NCBI RefSeq assembly: GCF_003852535.1
Contig: NZ_QAJP01000003.1
Coordinates: forward strand, 310,001 to 374,000
Reading direction: 5' to 3'
Length of the DNA stretch: 64,000 bases
Origin: Herminiimonas sp. KBW02
GTDB lineage: Bacteria > Pseudomonadota > Gammaproteobacteria > Burkholderiales > Burkholderiaceae_D
Part shown: one piece after another, positions 53,855 to 62,779 of the stretch
Layout of the letters: the number at the start of each line of letters is the position of its first letter
How positions within the stretch are numbered: position 1 is the first letter of the stretch
Notes under the pieces: generated by a model
Database searches by the model: none
Told to the model about the DNA's origin: nothing
Seen by the model: the letters and a program-made list of their open reading frames with translations, nothing else
Position numbers and translations under genes: made by a program

Positions 53855-55573
53855 TCAGATGCGGCAGCCTGCAGTCATATCCAGCGTTTTATCGTAGTAC
53901 CTGGATTCGATTTGCAGCATGCCGAGTATCGAGTGGAACAGATTGTCCTGGCTGACGGCATTACCGGCACGGCGTTGCATGCAGTCCTTGTTGACGCCGA
54001 AGCTGGATGCAAAACCGGGCGACATCCACATCACCATCGGCACTTCAGTTTGCTCTTTCGGCGCGATAGAGTACGGCAAACCGTGCAGATAGATACCGCG
54101 TTCGCCCAGTGATTCACCATGGTCGGACAGATATAGCATCGCGGTGTCATACGCATTGCTTTGCGTCTTCAGGAATGCAATTGTTTTAGCCAGGAAGTTA
54201 TCGGTGTAGAGCACACCGTTATCGTAGCTATTGGTAATCTGTTCGCGTGTGCATTTGCTCAGGTCTGAAGTATCGCAAGTCGGCGTGAAGGTGCGCATCG
54301 CCGCCGGATAGCGACGATAGTAAGCGGGCCCATGATTGCCCAGCTGATGCATGACGACGAAGAGATTGCCGTTCTTTGCCTTCTGTATCACGCCATCCAT
54401 ATTTTCCAGCATGATTTCATCCAGGCAGCGCTCGCCGTCGCATAGTTTCGGATCTTTGCTGGCACCCAGCATCTGTTCTTCCAGTCCGTCACATACACCC
54501 TTGCAGCCAGATTGATTGTCACGCCATACGGTATTGATGCCGACTTTGTCGATGATGTGCAGCAGCGATTCATGGCCGCGTATCTTCGCTTCGTCATAGT
54601 TGTGACGCCCATAGATGGAGAACATGCAAGGTACGGATACTTCGGTATTGGTGCCGCATGAAGTAGCGTGCGGGAAGTTGACGACATCCAGTTTACTTAG
54701 TTGCGGCGTGGTCTGGTGTTCATAGCCATTCAGCCCCCAGTTGGCGGCACGGGTGGTTTCACCAACGACTAAAACGAACAGCATGGGTTTGGTACGGCCG
54801 CCCCAGCCCGCCGCCAGTTTGGCGTCGTCGCTGATCTTGATGCGGGGGGTATTGGCCTGGGCGGTATCCGCCGCGACTACCCGCGACAGGGAAAACAGGT
54901 AATTACTTGGTGTGATCAGGAAGCGCACTTCTTTTTGATTGCGCATCAATGAAGAGAAGTCCTGGAAGATCAGCATGGTGGAACCGGCTGCTACCGCGAT
55001 TGCACTGACTATATATAAGAGGCGGATCGGGATCGCACGCCGTAAAGGCGTAGTGCGCAGGCGCAGCTTCCACACCAGCACACTGGGCAGCACGCCAAAC
55101 ACCAGCATGTGGATGCAGAAATTAAACGAAAACAGTTCGCTCGCTTCCTTGACGTCGGTACGCAGGATGTTCCTGACCATTTCCGTGTTGAAGAACACGG
55201 TGTACTTATTCATGTAGTAGGTAGCCGCTGCTGTCACCAGGAACAGGACGGTCAGCAGCGGTTTGCTGGTCCAGCGGTTCAGCAGTACCAACAGGCCGAT
55301 CGCTTGCAGCGCAGTGATGGAAACAAACAGGCCTGCGCCAAATAACCATGAAGTCGGGCTGCTCCAGTCGCGGTTGGCGAGCGCGGCAGAGAAGAATAAA
55401 TAGTTGCAGCTTAATGAGAAGAACAGGCTCGCGAGTATGGCCAGCCATTCGACCCGCAGCACGGGGAGGCGGGCAAAGAACGCGCTCGCATAGTAGCGAG
55501 GGCCACGGATTTCTAATACTGCACCGGGAGTACCGGCAGTCTGCGGAAGTTTCAAGGCGCGCACCGACTTCAA
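53855..55573 (-). CDS. eptA: lipid A phosphoethanolamine transferase (EptA/MCR family)
   Basis: A 572-residue inner-membrane enzyme with five N-terminal helices (about 42-205) and a periplasmic sulfatase-fold domain. The metal and catalytic residues are visible: VVGETTRAANWG (Glu), CGTNTEVSVPCMFS (the nucleophilic Thr) and YLSDHGESLGERG (Asp-His), with several Cys for the usual disulfides. It adds phosphoethanolamine to lipid A, which lowers polymyxin binding. The start is uncertain: TTG 55573 is the longest and has no clear ribosome binding site. A PmrA-box-like repeat lies upstream, and a two-component system follows on the same strand. No mobile element flanks it. Confidence 0.93.
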   Translation of the reverse strand: MKSVRALKLPQTAGTPGAVLEIRGPRYYASAFFARLPVLRVEWLAILASLFFSLSCNYLFFSAALANRDWSSPTSWLFGAGLFVSITALQAIGLLVLLNRWTSKPLLTVLFLVTAAATYYMNKYTVFFNTEMVRNILRTDVKEASELFSFNFCIHMLVFGVLPSVLVWKLRLRTTPLRRAIPIRLLYIVSAIAVAAGSTMLIFQDFSSLMRNQKEVRFLITPSNYLFSLSRVVAADTAQANTPRIKISDDAKLAAGWGGRTKPMLFVLVVGETTRAANWGLNGYEHQTTPQLSKLDVVNFPHATSCGTNTEVSVPCMFSIYGRHNYDEAKIRGHESLLHIIDKVGINTVWRDNQSGCKGVCDGLEEQMLGASKDPKLCDGERCLDEIMLENMDGVIQKAKNGNLFVVMHQLGNHGPAYYRRYPAAMRTFTPTCDTSDLSKCTREQITNSYDNGVLYTDNFLAKTIAFLKTQSNAYDTAMLYLSDHGESLGERGIYLHGLPYSIAPKEQTEVPMVMWMSPGFASSFGVNKDCMQRRAGNAVSQDNLFHSILGMLQIESRYYDKTLDMTAGCRI

Positions 55574-55604
55574 GGAATGAAGTCGCTACGCTATCGAGAG
55601 CGCC

Positions 55605-55621
55605 GTTAATGCCGCGTTAAG
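55605..55621 (-). promoter_or_regulatory. PmrA-box-like direct repeat upstream of eptA
   Basis: On the eptA strand the site reads CTTAAC-GCGGC-ATTAAC: two TTAA half-sites with a five-base gap, the spacing of the enterobacterial PmrA box (YTTAAK-N5-YTTAAK). It lies 31 bp before the longest eptA start and 51 bp after the sensor kinase stop, so eptA probably has its own promoter controlled by the adjacent regulator. Being so close to the TTG, it also hints that the true eptA start lies a little further in. Confidence 0.6.
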
Positions 55622-55672
55622 ACTGCGGAATGCTGCTTGATTGCGTCAGGCGATTTTGCCGCCACCGTTTGC

Positions 55673-56917
55673 TTATGGATGAGTGCTGGCAAAATTAACA
55701 ACGAAGCGGCTGCCGCCGCCGACCGGTGTTTCGTAGCGGATTTCCCAGCCCATGTGATCGATAACCCGTTTAACAATTGCCAGCCCCAGGCCGGAACCGA
55801 CGTGCTGATTGTCGTGGCCACGGACGAAGCGGTCAAATAAACGTGTACGCACATTTTCCGGAATGCCGGGGCCATTGTCTTCAATTGTTAAATTGTCAGT
55901 GTTCAGCCAGACCTGAACGGTGCCTTGTTCGGTGTACTGGCAGGCGTTGCGCAGCAGGTTACCGATCGCGATCCCGGCCAGTTCGGTGCGTGCATGAACC
56001 CAGACATCTTGCGGTGCATGGAAATGCAGCTCGACCGGTTTATCGCCCAGTATTTGCTGGCAGCGTTCAATTTCACGTTCTATCAAGTGCGTCAGCGACA
56101 GTTGTGAGCCGCCCAGCATATCCGGTGACTGGGATAGCAACAGCAAGGCGCCGACCCGCTCCGCAGCTTCGCTGGCGACGCGGCGTATGCGTTCGGCCAC
56201 CGCCAGCTCATCCGGCGTATCTGCCAGTTTGGTTTTCAGGAGTTCGGATGCGCCGAGCATGATGGTCAGGGGCGTACGCAGTTCGTGACTGACATCGCCG
56301 GTAAACAATTTCTCATCAGCCAGGAAGCGTTGCAGTTCATCCGTACGTTTGGCAAAGGCGCGCGCCAGGATGCCGATTTCATTTTCCTTGTCCAGCGACG
56401 GCAGGTCGGCCGGTGCATCGTTGCGTTCTACCGCTGCCGCTAATGCGGTCACCGGTGCGACCAGGCGCTTGGCCGAGGTCAGCCCCAGCGCGATCGAGAG
56501 CAGGATGCTGGTGACAAAGCCGACGCCGAGCGAGATAAAAATCAGGAGTTCGGTTTCTTCAAAATCGCTGGTGTCGTCGACTACGACAAAATGCTGGTCG
56601 CCGACTTTACGTACGACCAGATGGGCTTCGGTTTCGCCGGTTTCTATTTCATGTATGCCGACTGGCAGGTTGCGAAAGGTGGGCGGGATTTCTTCGTTGA
56701 CATAGAAACTGATATCCGGCGGTAACTCGAGTGTGATCTTGTTGAGGTGTTGGGCAATCAGGTTGGTCGCCAGCTTGTCCAGGTTGTGGTCGATCAGCTG
56801 CGATTCGGCCAGCTCGACCGCGGTATAGGCCGCCAGCGTAAAGAAGCTGCACAATACGAAAGCGAGTAAAACGAAGGAACCGGCAATGCGGTTCTTGAGT
56901 GACTGGCTAGCTTTCAT
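55673..56917 (-). CDS. sensor histidine kinase (PmrB-like)
   Basis: A 414-residue membrane kinase. Helices lie at about 10-33 and 122-145, with a periplasmic part of about 90 residues between them. HAMP follows, then HisKA with the active His in VSHELRTPLTIM (about residue 213) and HATPase_c (LLRNACQY; NGPGIPE; GSGLGLAIVKRV). Its order after the regulator and before eptA matches PmrAB-type systems. The periplasmic sensor has an acidic segment (IHEIETGETE) that could bind cations, as in PmrB, but this is only suggestive. It overlaps the regulator gene by 11 bp. Confidence 0.9.
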   Translation of the reverse strand: MKASQSLKNRIAGSFVLLAFVLCSFFTLAAYTAVELAESQLIDHNLDKLATNLIAQHLNKITLELPPDISFYVNEEIPPTFRNLPVGIHEIETGETEAHLVVRKVGDQHFVVVDDTSDFEETELLIFISLGVGFVTSILLSIALGLTSAKRLVAPVTALAAAVERNDAPADLPSLDKENEIGILARAFAKRTDELQRFLADEKLFTGDVSHELRTPLTIMLGASELLKTKLADTPDELAVAERIRRVASEAAERVGALLLLSQSPDMLGGSQLSLTHLIEREIERCQQILGDKPVELHFHAPQDVWVHARTELAGIAIGNLLRNACQYTEQGTVQVWLNTDNLTIEDNGPGIPENVRTRLFDRFVRGHDNQHVGSGLGLAIVKRVIDHMGWEIRYETPVGGGSRFVVNFASTHP

Positions 56918-57590
56918 CGTTATTGATCAGGCGGTAGCCGCTACCCGGCAAGGTGCGCAACATGGGTTGGGCAAAAGTGCGATCCATCGCTTGTCGCAAT
57001 GCATGGATGTGGGTGCGCAAGGCGTCGCTGTCAGGCGGATCGTCGCCCCATATTTCGCGCAGGATTTCTTCACGCGTAATCAGCGCCGGCGCCTTGCGCA
57101 TCAGTGCTTCCAATAATTTATAACCGGTTGGTGTCAGCGCCAGCTTGTGCCCGGCACGTGTGGCTTCGCTGCGGCTGAGGTCGAGACGTAACTCACCGAA
57201 TTCCAGGATGTGTTCTACCGTTTCATTGCGTGCACGCCGCACCAGTGCCTTGAGCCGGGCTTCCAGTTCGACCAGGGAAAACGGCTTGACCAGATAATCG
57301 TCGGCACCGACTTCAAAGCCGACCAATTTATCTTTTACCGTATCGCGCGCAGTGAGCATCAGGATTGGCGTCGCCAGTCGCTGCTCCTTGCGCAACTGGC
57401 GGCAGACTTCCACGCCATCCAGCCCCGGTAATTCGAGGTCGAGCACGATCACATCGTAGTGTGCGCTGGTGGCGCGGGTGACGCCAGCCGGTCCGCTCAG
57501 TGCGACGTCCAGCGTGTAACCCAAAGGCTCCAGGAAACCGTAGAGATTGGCGACGATATCGGGATTATCTTCGATGATCAGTGCGTACAC
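56907..57590 (-). CDS. OmpR-family response regulator (PmrA-like)
   Basis: A 227-residue regulator. The receiver domain has Asp51 in IVLDLELPGLDG and the Lys of DDYLVKPFS; the winged-helix domain is at about 125-222 (REEILREIWGDD, HIHALRQAMD, LPGSGYRLIN). It starts with GTG 57590. Together with the following kinase it forms the two-component system next to eptA and is the natural candidate for binding the TTAA-N7-TTAA repeat in front of eptA. Confidence 0.9.
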   Translation of the reverse strand: MYALIIEDNPDIVANLYGFLEPLGYTLDVALSGPAGVTRATSAHYDVIVLDLELPGLDGVEVCRQLRKEQRLATPILMLTARDTVKDKLVGFEVGADDYLVKPFSLVELEARLKALVRRARNETVEHILEFGELRLDLSRSEATRAGHKLALTPTGYKLLEALMRKAPALITREEILREIWGDDPPDSDALRTHIHALRQAMDRTFAQPMLRTLPGSGYRLINNDES

Positions 57591-57680
57591 GTTTTCTTCT
57601 CAGTCAGCCTGCAAGTGGAAAGTCGGGATTAGCATGCAATGATTGTAGCCTGCCATGTGCGGCGAGTGGGGAGCCCTGGC

Positions 57681-57884
57681 TCAAGCCGCTGTTTCGTCTA
57701 TAGGCGTGAAGCGCTGCACGGTCTGTCCATTGTGTTCTATTTTCTCAAAGAACACACTTTCCGGACGCGTCCAGTAAGAACCGTCGGCAGCGGTGTACAC
57801 AATCATCGTTACCGTCGGATCCGACTCCAGTTTGGCGGCGCATACGAAATCGTAGATGCCGCCTTTGAAATGCCTGAATTGCAT
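57681..57884 (-). CDS. DUF1653 family protein
   Basis: A 67-residue protein with the family pattern FRHFKGGIYDFVCAAKLESD, MIVYTAADGSYWTRPES, FFEKIEHNGQTVQRF. DUF1653 proteins are small and of unknown function. ATG 57884 has AGGGAG six bases upstream, 13 bp after the stop of the leftward membrane-protein gene, so the two form an operon. Confidence 0.85.
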   Translation of the reverse strand: MQFRHFKGGIYDFVCAAKLESDPTVTMIVYTAADGSYWTRPESVFFEKIEHNGQTVQRFTPIDETAA

Positions 57885-57897
57885 GAATACTCCCTGC

Positions 57898-58176
57898 TTA
57901 CATGCGGACGAGCCAGCTTGCCACTACCAGCACCACGCCGATATTGATAGGAATATTGATGCCAGGCTGCGTACGGCCATAAGCCTTCATCGCATTGCTA
58001 ACGGCAAAGCCGCCCCAAACCAGCAAGTTGCCGCCGCCACGCAACCAGTCAGCCTGATTGACGCCCGTGAATAATTGATAGACACCTGTGAGTGCAAAGT
58101 AAGTACACAGCACCGCGAGTACTATCCTGACCTTCTTTTGCGCCAGCAATTCGTCCAGCGATTTACTTGAAAACAT
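57898..58176 (-). CDS. small membrane protein (92 residues)
   Basis: A 92-residue protein with a short polar start (MFSSKSLDELLAQKKVR) and two or three hydrophobic segments (about 18-36, 47-60 and 73-90). I do not recognise a family. I chose ATG 58176, with GGAG five bases upstream. It is divergent from the two-component genes at 58399 and upstream of the DUF1653 gene. Confidence 0.7.
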   Translation of the reverse strand: MFSSKSLDELLAQKKVRIVLAVLCTYFALTGVYQLFTGVNQADWLRGGGNLLVWGGFAVSNAMKAYGRTQPGINIPINIGVVLVVASWLVRM

Positions 58177-58398
58177 AAAGACTCCGTTTAATAGAGTCGC
58201 TATTGTAAGTGAGTAAGAGAGTGCAGGGGCTATGCATTGTCTTAATGCATACAGATACTGCCACCTCGGCTGCCGCAGCAGCGCGGAATTTGTGGAGTCA
58301 GGCTGACAACAGATATCTGCTTGTGAGATTATCTGCTCCCTTATTTGCTCCATTACCGGTTGGATAAATACCGCTAACACACAAGACAGAATGCGCAC

Positions 58399-59115
58399 AT
58401 GACGGATGCAACCACGGTATTAATCGTTGATGACGATGAAGAAATCCGCGATTTATTGGCAAATTATCTGGCCGGGTTTTCTATCTCAGCACATGCTGTT
58501 GCCGACGGTAACGCGATGCGCGCGGCGATGGGTGAGCGGAATTTCGATGCCATTATTCTCGACCTGATGTTGCCGGGAACGGACGGCCTCTCGCTGTGCC
58601 GTGAATTACGTGCCAGCACCGACATTCCCATCATCATCCTGACCGCGCGTGGCGCTTCAGCTGATCGCGTGGTCGGCCTGGAACTGGGTGCTGACGATTA
58701 TGTAATCAAGCCTTTTGATCCGCGTGAGCTGGTAGCACGCCTGCATACTATCCTGCGCCGCACCCGGGACGGCAAGCAGCGCGAGACGACGGAAAACCCC
58801 GATATCTGGCATTTCGATGGCTGGACCATCAATCGCGTCGCACGCCAGCTGGTGACGCCGCAGCGCATGGTGGTGCCGCTATCGAATGCAGAATTCCGTT
58901 TGTTATCGGTGTTCATCGAGCGCCCCCATCGTGTACTCAGCCGCGACCAGTTGATGGATGCGGCACGCGGACAGAACGCGACTGCTTTTGATCGCAGCAT
59001 CGATCTGCTGGTGTCACGCCTGCGGCAAAAGCTGGAGGAAGACCCGAAAGATCCGAAGTTCCTCAAGACGATACGCGGCGAAGGCTATATGTTCGATGCC
59101 AGGGTCGTGCGATGA
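58399..59115 (+). CDS. OmpR-family response regulator
   Basis: A 238-residue regulator. The receiver has the acidic patch VDDDEE, Asp55 in IILDLMLPGTDG and Lys in YVIKPFD. The winged-helix domain (about 135-235) contains ATAFDRSIDLLVSRLRQKLE, close to OmpR itself in its recognition-helix region. The kinase gene overlaps by 4 bp. Targets are unknown; the inverted repeat at 60222-60239 before the EF-hand gene is a candidate. Confidence 0.9.
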   Translation: MTDATTVLIVDDDEEIRDLLANYLAGFSISAHAVADGNAMRAAMGERNFDAIILDLMLPGTDGLSLCRELRASTDIPIIILTARGASADRVVGLELGADDYVIKPFDPRELVARLHTILRRTRDGKQRETTENPDIWHFDGWTINRVARQLVTPQRMVVPLSNAEFRLLSVFIERPHRVLSRDQLMDAARGQNATAFDRSIDLLVSRLRQKLEEDPKDPKFLKTIRGEGYMFDARVVR

Positions 59116-60182
59116 AACTGATTCCGAACACAATTTTTGCGCGCCTGTTCGCGCTGGTGGTGATGGCGCTGGTAGTCAGTCATGTCATGACTTTCCTTTT
59201 GATCTTCAAGTTCTTTGAGCGGGATTTTCCGCCGCCGCACATGCGCCCTCCTGCCGGAGAAATGGCTGCTGCAGATATGGGCAGACACAGGCCGCCGCCT
59301 CCGATGTGGGAAATCGGCGGCTATACTTTGCCGCCGTTGCCGCCGGGTTTGTGGATAGGCCTGATTGTCCAGTTCATTACGCTGACTGCGACCGCCTGGT
59401 TTGGCGCACGCTTTCTCGCGCGTCCTATGCAGCAGGTCGCGCATGCGTCGGCGCAACTGGCGAACAATTTGTACAGCGTGCCGATGAAGGAGCAAGGGCC
59501 GGATGAAGCGCGTCAGACCGCGCATGTCTTTAACCATATGCAATACAAGGTGCGGGCACAAATCGAAGAGCGCGAGCGCTTCCTGGCGGCGGTCTCGCAT
59601 GATCTGCGCACACCACTCACGCGCATGAAGCTGCGTATAGAAAACCTGGGCGAGAACTACGCGAAGCAAAAGCTGCGCGACGATATCGGAGAGATGGCGA
59701 ATATGCTGGACGCCACCATGAGCTACCTGCGCGAGCGTGTCTCGACCGAAGCCTTGCAATTGCTGGACGTACAGGCCCTGATCGAAGTCATGGTGGAGGA
59801 TGGCAGTGCGCACGGCGACAAGGTCAGCATGACCGGCCATGCCGAGCCACTGTTCACCAAGCCCATGGCTTTGCGACGTTGTTTGTCCAACCTGCTGGAA
59901 AACGCTTTGCGCTACGGCCACGAGGCCGTCATTTCTTTGCACGATAGCAAGGACGTACTGCTGATAGAAGTACGCGACCGTGGCCCGGGGATCCCGCCTG
60001 AGAAGATGGACGCGGTGCTTGAACCCTTCGTCCGGCTCGATGGTTCGCGCAATAAAACCCTGGGCGGAGTGGGCCTGGGTTTATCGATAGCACGCGAGGC
60101 GGCACTGCAATGCGACGGCCATCTCACATTGCGTAATGCAGACGATGGCGGCCTCATCGCCAGCATTGCGATCAAGCGCTGA
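59112..60182 (+). CDS. sensor histidine kinase with Pro/His/Met-rich periplasmic loop
   Basis: A 356-residue EnvZ-like kinase: helices at about 10-33 and 80-100, HAMP, HisKA with His in VSHDLRTPLTRM (about 173), HATPase_c (LLENALRYG; DRGPGIPPE; GVGLGLSIAREA). The periplasmic loop between the helices is only about 45 residues and unusually rich in Pro, with several His and Met (PPPHMRPPAGEM, then GRHRPPPPMW). Such a loop could bind metal ions, but no ligand is shown. ATG 59112 overlaps the regulator stop. Confidence 0.9.
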   Translation: MKLIPNTIFARLFALVVMALVVSHVMTFLLIFKFFERDFPPPHMRPPAGEMAAADMGRHRPPPPMWEIGGYTLPPLPPGLWIGLIVQFITLTATAWFGARFLARPMQQVAHASAQLANNLYSVPMKEQGPDEARQTAHVFNHMQYKVRAQIEERERFLAAVSHDLRTPLTRMKLRIENLGENYAKQKLRDDIGEMANMLDATMSYLRERVSTEALQLLDVQALIEVMVEDGSAHGDKVSMTGHAEPLFTKPMALRRCLSNLLENALRYGHEAVISLHDSKDVLLIEVRDRGPGIPPEKMDAVLEPFVRLDGSRNKTLGGVGLGLSIAREAALQCDGHLTLRNADDGGLIASIAIKR

Positions 60183-60221
60183 TAACGGCTGGCAACCACT
60201 GTTTGTTGCAGATTTGCCGAA

Positions 60222-60239
60222 TGTATCAAAGTTGATACA
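60222..60239. promoter_or_regulatory. inverted repeat upstream of the EF-hand gene, candidate operator
   Basis: TGTATCA and its complement TGATACA flank AAGT, 95 bp before the start of the EF-hand gene and 40 bp after the kinase stop. Its AT-rich symmetric form suits a regulator site. Confidence 0.4.
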
Positions 60240-60333
60240 AAGCGCACATCCCATGGATACATAGAGCTGACATGCTGACTTGCCTGCCGGGAACAAGTGC
60301 ATCTGCCGGCGTCAAATCAATGGGAGAAAAAAC

Positions 60334-61212
60334 ATGGCAATCGGCGGAGTGAGCAGCAGTAGCTGGAGCACCATACAGCGTCCGGATGCGAGCAAGATCG
60401 CAAGCGATCTGTTCGCCAGGGTTGATAGCAAGAATCAGGGTTATATCGACACCGCCGAGTTGCAGGCGACGCTGGAGCAAGCCGCGAATGGTCAATCGGG
60501 CGCATCAAGCGAGGTTGCGCAATTCCTCAGCAAGATCGATGCGGACAATGACGGCAAGATCACCAAGCAGGAACTGACGGATGGCGTCAAGCAACTGGCC
60601 GACCAGCTGGATGCGCAATTCGACAGCGCCCGCGTGAGTCGCGCCGGGAAAGGCATGTCACCGCCGCCACCGCCGTCTTCGGACGATATCTTCGCCAGTC
60701 TGGATAGCAAAAACCAGGGCTATCTGGATAAGGAATCCTTGCAGGCTGCCTTCGATGCAAACTCAAGCGATACCGAAGCCAATGCCGCCAAGGTGGAAGA
60801 AATTTTCAAGGCATTGGATGTCGATGGCGATAGCAAGATTAGCAAGGAAGAATTCGCCGCGGGGATGGAGCAACTGGCGCCGCAAGGTGCGGCTGCCGCC
60901 GATGGCAGTGGCGCTGTGCAGGAAGCTAAAGGCGCGCCACCGGCACGGGGCGGTGGTGGTGGTGGCGCGGAAAGTACTGCCGCAACGACCTACGAAGCGG
61001 CTGATACCAATCAGGACGGCACGGTCAGTCTGCAGGAACTGGTGCTGTATCAAATGAGTCACGCCACCGAATCCAAAGCGCAGGATGACGCCAAAACCAG
61101 TATGGATGCCGTACTGAAAATCATGACGCAACTGGCGCAAACCTACGGGCAATTCGAGTCTGGCGTTGCTGATACCCGCAGCAACGTGAATACGATTTCC
61201 GCAACCGCCTGA
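60334..61212 (+). CDS. EF-hand calcium-binding protein with five EF-hands
   Basis: A 292-residue protein with five canonical 12-residue EF loops: residues 31-42 (DSKNQGYIDTAE), 69-80 (DADNDGKITKQE), 124-135 (DSKNQGYLDKES), 162-173 (DVDGDSKISKEE) and 224-235 (DTNQDGTVSLQE). All have Asp at position 1 and Gly or Ser at position 6; position 12 is Glu in four and Ser in the third, which may be weak. Loops 1 and 3 are nearly identical, suggesting duplication. Proline-rich (109-114) and glycine-rich (206-211) linkers separate the pairs. I see no Sec signal peptide. ATG 60334 has GGGAG upstream. Calcium binding is likely; the partner is unknown. Confidence 0.87.
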   Translation: MAIGGVSSSSWSTIQRPDASKIASDLFARVDSKNQGYIDTAELQATLEQAANGQSGASSEVAQFLSKIDADNDGKITKQELTDGVKQLADQLDAQFDSARVSRAGKGMSPPPPPSSDDIFASLDSKNQGYLDKESLQAAFDANSSDTEANAAKVEEIFKALDVDGDSKISKEEFAAGMEQLAPQGAAAADGSGAVQEAKGAPPARGGGGGGAESTAATTYEAADTNQDGTVSLQELVLYQMSHATESKAQDDAKTSMDAVLKIMTQLAQTYGQFESGVADTRSNVNTISATA

Positions 61213-61219
61213 GTCGGGT

Positions 61220-62359
61220 TTACGGTGCGGGCAGCACGCGTATCAGCTGCCCGTTCGCTTCATCGGTCAGGAGATACAGCAAGCCATCCGGTCCTTCACG
61301 TACATCGCGTACGCGTTGTTCCAGGTTCGTTAGCAGGCGCTCTTCGCGCACGACTTTGCCATCCTTCAGTTCCAGTCGCGCCAGATAGCGGAACTTGAGT
61401 GATCCGACAAACAGATTGCCCTGCCACGCCTTGCCATAGCGCGTACTGCGCAGGAAGGTCATGCCGGACGGTGCGATCGACGGCGTCCATTGATGCAGCG
61501 GTTGTTCCATGCCGGCTTGTGCCGTCAGTCCGGCGCCGATTTTTCCGCCGCCATAATTTTCACCATAGCTAATCACCGGCCAGCCATAGTTCTTGCCTGC
61601 TTCCGGCCGGTTGATTTCATCACCGCCTTGCGGGCCGTGTTCATGCATCCATAATCTGCCGTCGGGTCCCAGTGTGGCACCTTGCGAGTTGCGATGCCCG
61701 ATGCTCCAGATCTCCGGCAGCGCCCCGGTTTTGCCGACGTAGGGGTTGTCCGGCGGCACCGAGCCATCCTTGCGTATGCGTATGATTTTGCCGTGATGGT
61801 TGTCCAGCGTCTGCGCATCCTGCATGCGGCTGTAGCGTTCGCCCAGAGTCATGAACAACGTGCCGTCCGGCCGTTCGACGATGCGGCAACCGAAGTGGGC
61901 GCGGCTGGCAAATTTGGGTTTCTGGCTGAACAGCACTTTGACCTGTTCCAGCTTTTTCAGATCGTTCGACAAGCGGGCCGAGGCCAGTGCGGTTGAATTG
62001 CCGCTGCCACCGGTGCGGGCATTCGCTTCTTCGCTATAGCAAAAATAGATAGTGCGGTTATCGGCAAATTTGCTATCGGTGATGACGTCCAGCAAGCCGC
62101 CCTGCCCGCCGACTTCTATCTTCGGTAAGCCAGTCAGCGGCGCGGAGAGCGGCGCACCAGGCTGGAGGATACGCATATCGCCGGAACGTTCGGTCAGCAG
62201 TATACGCCCGTCACCGATGAAAGCGAGCGCCCACGGATGGTCCAGCCCTTCTGCCAGTAATTCGGTACGCAGCTTGTCTGCATTTTGTGCAAATGCGTAG
62301 CCGGATGTGAGTACGAGTGCGGTAGCGAGGAGATGAGTGCTGATGAGTTGAGTGTGCAT
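61220..62359 (-). CDS. soluble PQQ-dependent aldose sugar dehydrogenase-like protein (YliI/GSDH family)
   Basis: A 379-residue periplasmic protein with a signal peptide ending SGYAFAQ (about residue 25) and a six-bladed propeller: LDHPWALAFIGDGRILLTER at blade 1, GGQGGLLDV, SRAHFGCRIVERPDG with the likely active-site His, WSIGHRNSQGATLGPDG and EHGPQGGDEIN. These fit the glucose/sorbosone dehydrogenase family, which oxidises sugars with PQQ. I see no PQQ synthesis genes in the window. It converges with the EF-hand gene, its stop 7 bp away. Confidence 0.9.
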   Translation of the reverse strand: MHTQLISTHLLATALVLTSGYAFAQNADKLRTELLAEGLDHPWALAFIGDGRILLTERSGDMRILQPGAPLSAPLTGLPKIEVGGQGGLLDVITDSKFADNRTIYFCYSEEANARTGGSGNSTALASARLSNDLKKLEQVKVLFSQKPKFASRAHFGCRIVERPDGTLFMTLGERYSRMQDAQTLDNHHGKIIRIRKDGSVPPDNPYVGKTGALPEIWSIGHRNSQGATLGPDGRLWMHEHGPQGGDEINRPEAGKNYGWPVISYGENYGGGKIGAGLTAQAGMEQPLHQWTPSIAPSGMTFLRSTRYGKAWQGNLFVGSLKFRYLARLELKDGKVVREERLLTNLEQRVRDVREGPDGLLYLLTDEANGQLIRVLPAP

Positions 62360-62385
62360 ACAGGCCTCTGCGCAAGTCGGATTTG

Positions 62386-62411
62386 AAAACCGCCCGGTAC
62401 ATGCCGGGCGG
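62386..62411 (-). terminator. GC-rich hairpin with short T run
   Basis: On the minus strand the perfect 8-bp stem CCGCCCGG / CCGGGCGG with a six-base loop is followed by TTTTC. It lies between the small gene at 62531 and the dehydrogenase start, and would end transcripts from the small gene, or act in the leader of the dehydrogenase. Confidence 0.6.
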
Positions 62412-62530
62412 GGGAAGGTTGAATCAGCTCATTTGCAAATTGTTGATCAGCGTAGGAAGTGATATTCCGTTGCAGGGGCTGATCAATAGCCAGGTCGCGT
62501 CGCCGTCCTGGTTTCAATAATCTTTTATTT

Positions 62531-62779
62531 TTAGCGCGGTGGTTCGTTCGCGAGGTTTTTCACACTGGTGATGGCATACCCTTTGGCATTGATTTGTTCG
62601 AATGGATCATCAATCGCAAAATCCGCCAGGTGTTTGGCATCGTCTTCCAGGTCGACGCTACGGTCAGTGGGTTCCCAATCGGTGTTGACGACTTCTTCCG
62701 GTAAAAACTTACCTTCCGGTACGGCGAGGTAAGAAAAATGGCCTGCATTTTCAGCTCTTCGATATATATCTATGCGCAT
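62531..62779 (-). CDS. small hypothetical protein (82 residues)
   Basis: A soluble acidic protein starting MRIDIYRRAENAGHFSYLAV and containing FAIDDPFEQINAKGYAITSV. It resembles small conserved proteins of Oxalobacteraceae-type bacteria, with no known function. ATG 62779 has AAGGA six bases upstream. A PmrA-box-like repeat (62905-62921) lies 125 bp upstream of its start. Confidence 0.75.
   Translation of the reverse strand: MRIDIYRRAENAGHFSYLAVPEGKFLPEEVVNTDWEPTDRSVDLEDDAKHLADFAIDDPFEQINAKGYAITSVKNLANEPPR

Noticed and set aside
53855-55573. eptA as a mobile colistin-resistance (mcr) gene
   Set aside because: No insertion sequence or composition change flanks it, and it sits with its own two-component system, so it is an intrinsic chromosomal gene.
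62412-62530. Possible small RNA between the 82-residue gene and the hairpin at 62386-62411
   Set aside because: No recognisable promoter precedes it; the stretch is more simply the 3' untranslated region of the 82-residue gene.
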